A stretch of DNA of 5,590 nucleotides from Gammaproteobacteria bacterium. Lineage in GTDB: Bacteria; Pseudomonadota; Gammaproteobacteria; DSM-16500. The notes beneath the pieces were generated by a model, which was not told where the DNA came from, did not search any database, and saw nothing but the letters and a program-made list of their open reading frames with translations. Both the position numbers and the translations under genes were made by a program. Shown piece by piece: positions 5,344-5,590 of this stretch; the stretch's first letter is position 1, and every line of letters begins with the position of its first letter. Where the stretch lies: NCBI GenBank assembly GCA_004322325.1, contig SCTP01000350.1, forward strand, positions 1 through 5,590. Direction: 5' to 3'.

Positions 5344-5372
5344 ATTGTATAGTATATGCCGAAAAAGGTCAA
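5344..5372 (-). promoter_or_regulatory. Sigma70-type promoter of the coiled-coil protein gene
   Basis: On the minus strand TTGACC (5367-5372) and TACAAT (5344-5349), each five of six consensus bases, are separated by 17 bp. Transcription would start near 5337, giving a leader of about 28 nt before the ATG at 5309. This supports the shorter start and shows the gene is transcribed separately from the gene ending at 5400. Confidence 0.7.
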
Positions 5373-5399
5373 ATTTTGTACATGGCCAGAGATAACATA

Positions 5400-5590
5400 T
5401 TAATGCGCTTTTCCCCGAACATAATAACCAGCTAAAGCCATGGTTAAGCCAAGAACACCATTTAATGCTATGCCTGTATAAGTCGAATCTGGCTTCAACA
5501 CTATAAAAATAATGCAAATGCTAAAAACCATAGCAAGCGCTATCAGGGTTGCGATAAACAACCACTTCTCTCTAAATCGACGAAGCTTCG
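5400..5590 (-). CDS. C-terminal part of a membrane protein with two transmembrane segments
   Basis: A minus-strand frame entering from the right edge stays open for 62 codons and stops at TAA (5400-5402). It reads KLRRFREKWLFIATLIALAM and onward, with a basic segment followed by a first hydrophobic stretch (about residues 8-26), a short polar linker KPDSTYTG, and a second (about 33-50) ending in GYYVRGKAH. The basic lead predicts the N-terminal side of this part in the cytoplasm, with both ends inside. The start and any further domains lie outside the window. I do not recognise the family; a small two-pass inner-membrane protein or the tail of a larger one are both possible. Codon use matches the neighbours, and the hydrophobic pattern is too regular to be chance. 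Confidence 0.7.
   Translation of the reverse strand, partial: KLRRFREKWLFIATLIALAMVFSICIIFIVLKPDSTYTGIALNGVLGLTMALAGYYVRGKAH

Noticed and set aside
5055..5435. Plus-strand open frame of 126 codons
   Set aside because: It is antisense to the N-terminal half of the 4266-5309 gene and its promoter; the Phe/Ile-rich composition is that of an AT-rich shadow.
5332..5517. Minus-strand open frame of 61 codons
   Set aside because: It overlaps the edge membrane gene in another frame and crosses the promoter at 5344-5372; its Cys/Trp/His-rich composition is unlike a real protein.
1..5590. CRISPR array, tRNA, rRNA or intact insertion sequence
   Set aside because: No regularly spaced direct repeats, cloverleaf with conserved TTC arm, ribosomal RNA stretch or transposase motif was seen.

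Overview
The window is AT-rich and reads as accessory chromosome of a gammaproteobacterium. A member of the Legionellales (Legionella, Coxiella or Rickettsiella-like) is my best guess. The reasons are the base composition, a TCATTGCGAG/GGCAATCC-type palindromic repeat, a ParD/ParE-like toxin-antitoxin pair, and a TPR plus coiled-coil protein with a glutamate-rich C-terminus of the sort seen in Dot/Icm substrates. No ribosomal or housekeeping gene is intact here, so the taxonomy is an inference.

Layout. Bases 1-2414 hold a minus-strand run of four tightly spaced genes, in transcription order: a YbgC/FadM-type hot-dog acyl-CoA thioesterase, a ferritin-like diiron protein, an alpha/beta hydrolase whose nucleophile position is Asp rather than Ser, and the N-terminal 160 residues of a multi-pass membrane protein cut off by the window edge. 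The gaps are 16, 6 and 24 bp, so this is almost certainly one operon. Bases 2415-2930 have no intact gene, but they contain a decayed 3' end of the GTPase gene der on the plus strand, a short minus-strand open frame of unknown origin, and a strong sigma70-type promoter. That promoter drives a small secreted protein (2931-3479), which is closed by an intrinsic terminator.

Bases 3560-4216 form a complete type II toxin-antitoxin module: a near-consensus promoter overlapped by TATAC-containing operator repeats, a ribbon-helix-helix antitoxin, and a ParE/RelE-fold toxin overlapping it by 4 nt. A REP-like palindrome (4220-4263) separates the toxin from a convergent minus-strand gene (4266-5309) for a 347-residue soluble protein with a TPR-like segment and a coiled coil. 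This gene has its own near-consensus promoter (5344-5372). At the right edge, the C-terminal 62 residues of a second minus-strand membrane protein run out of the window (5400-5590).

How the parts work together. The four-gene operon looks like a small pathway: release of an acyl group from CoA, oxidation by a diiron centre, hydrolytic processing, and a membrane protein that resembles the N-terminal sensor region of signalling proteins. Production and sensing of a fatty-acid-derived signal is one possible reading, but the substrate cannot be read from the sequence. The rest looks like a mosaic: a der remnant, a toxin-antitoxin module, a dispersed repeat and lineage-specific proteins, as expected of a region shaped by transfer and rearrangement.
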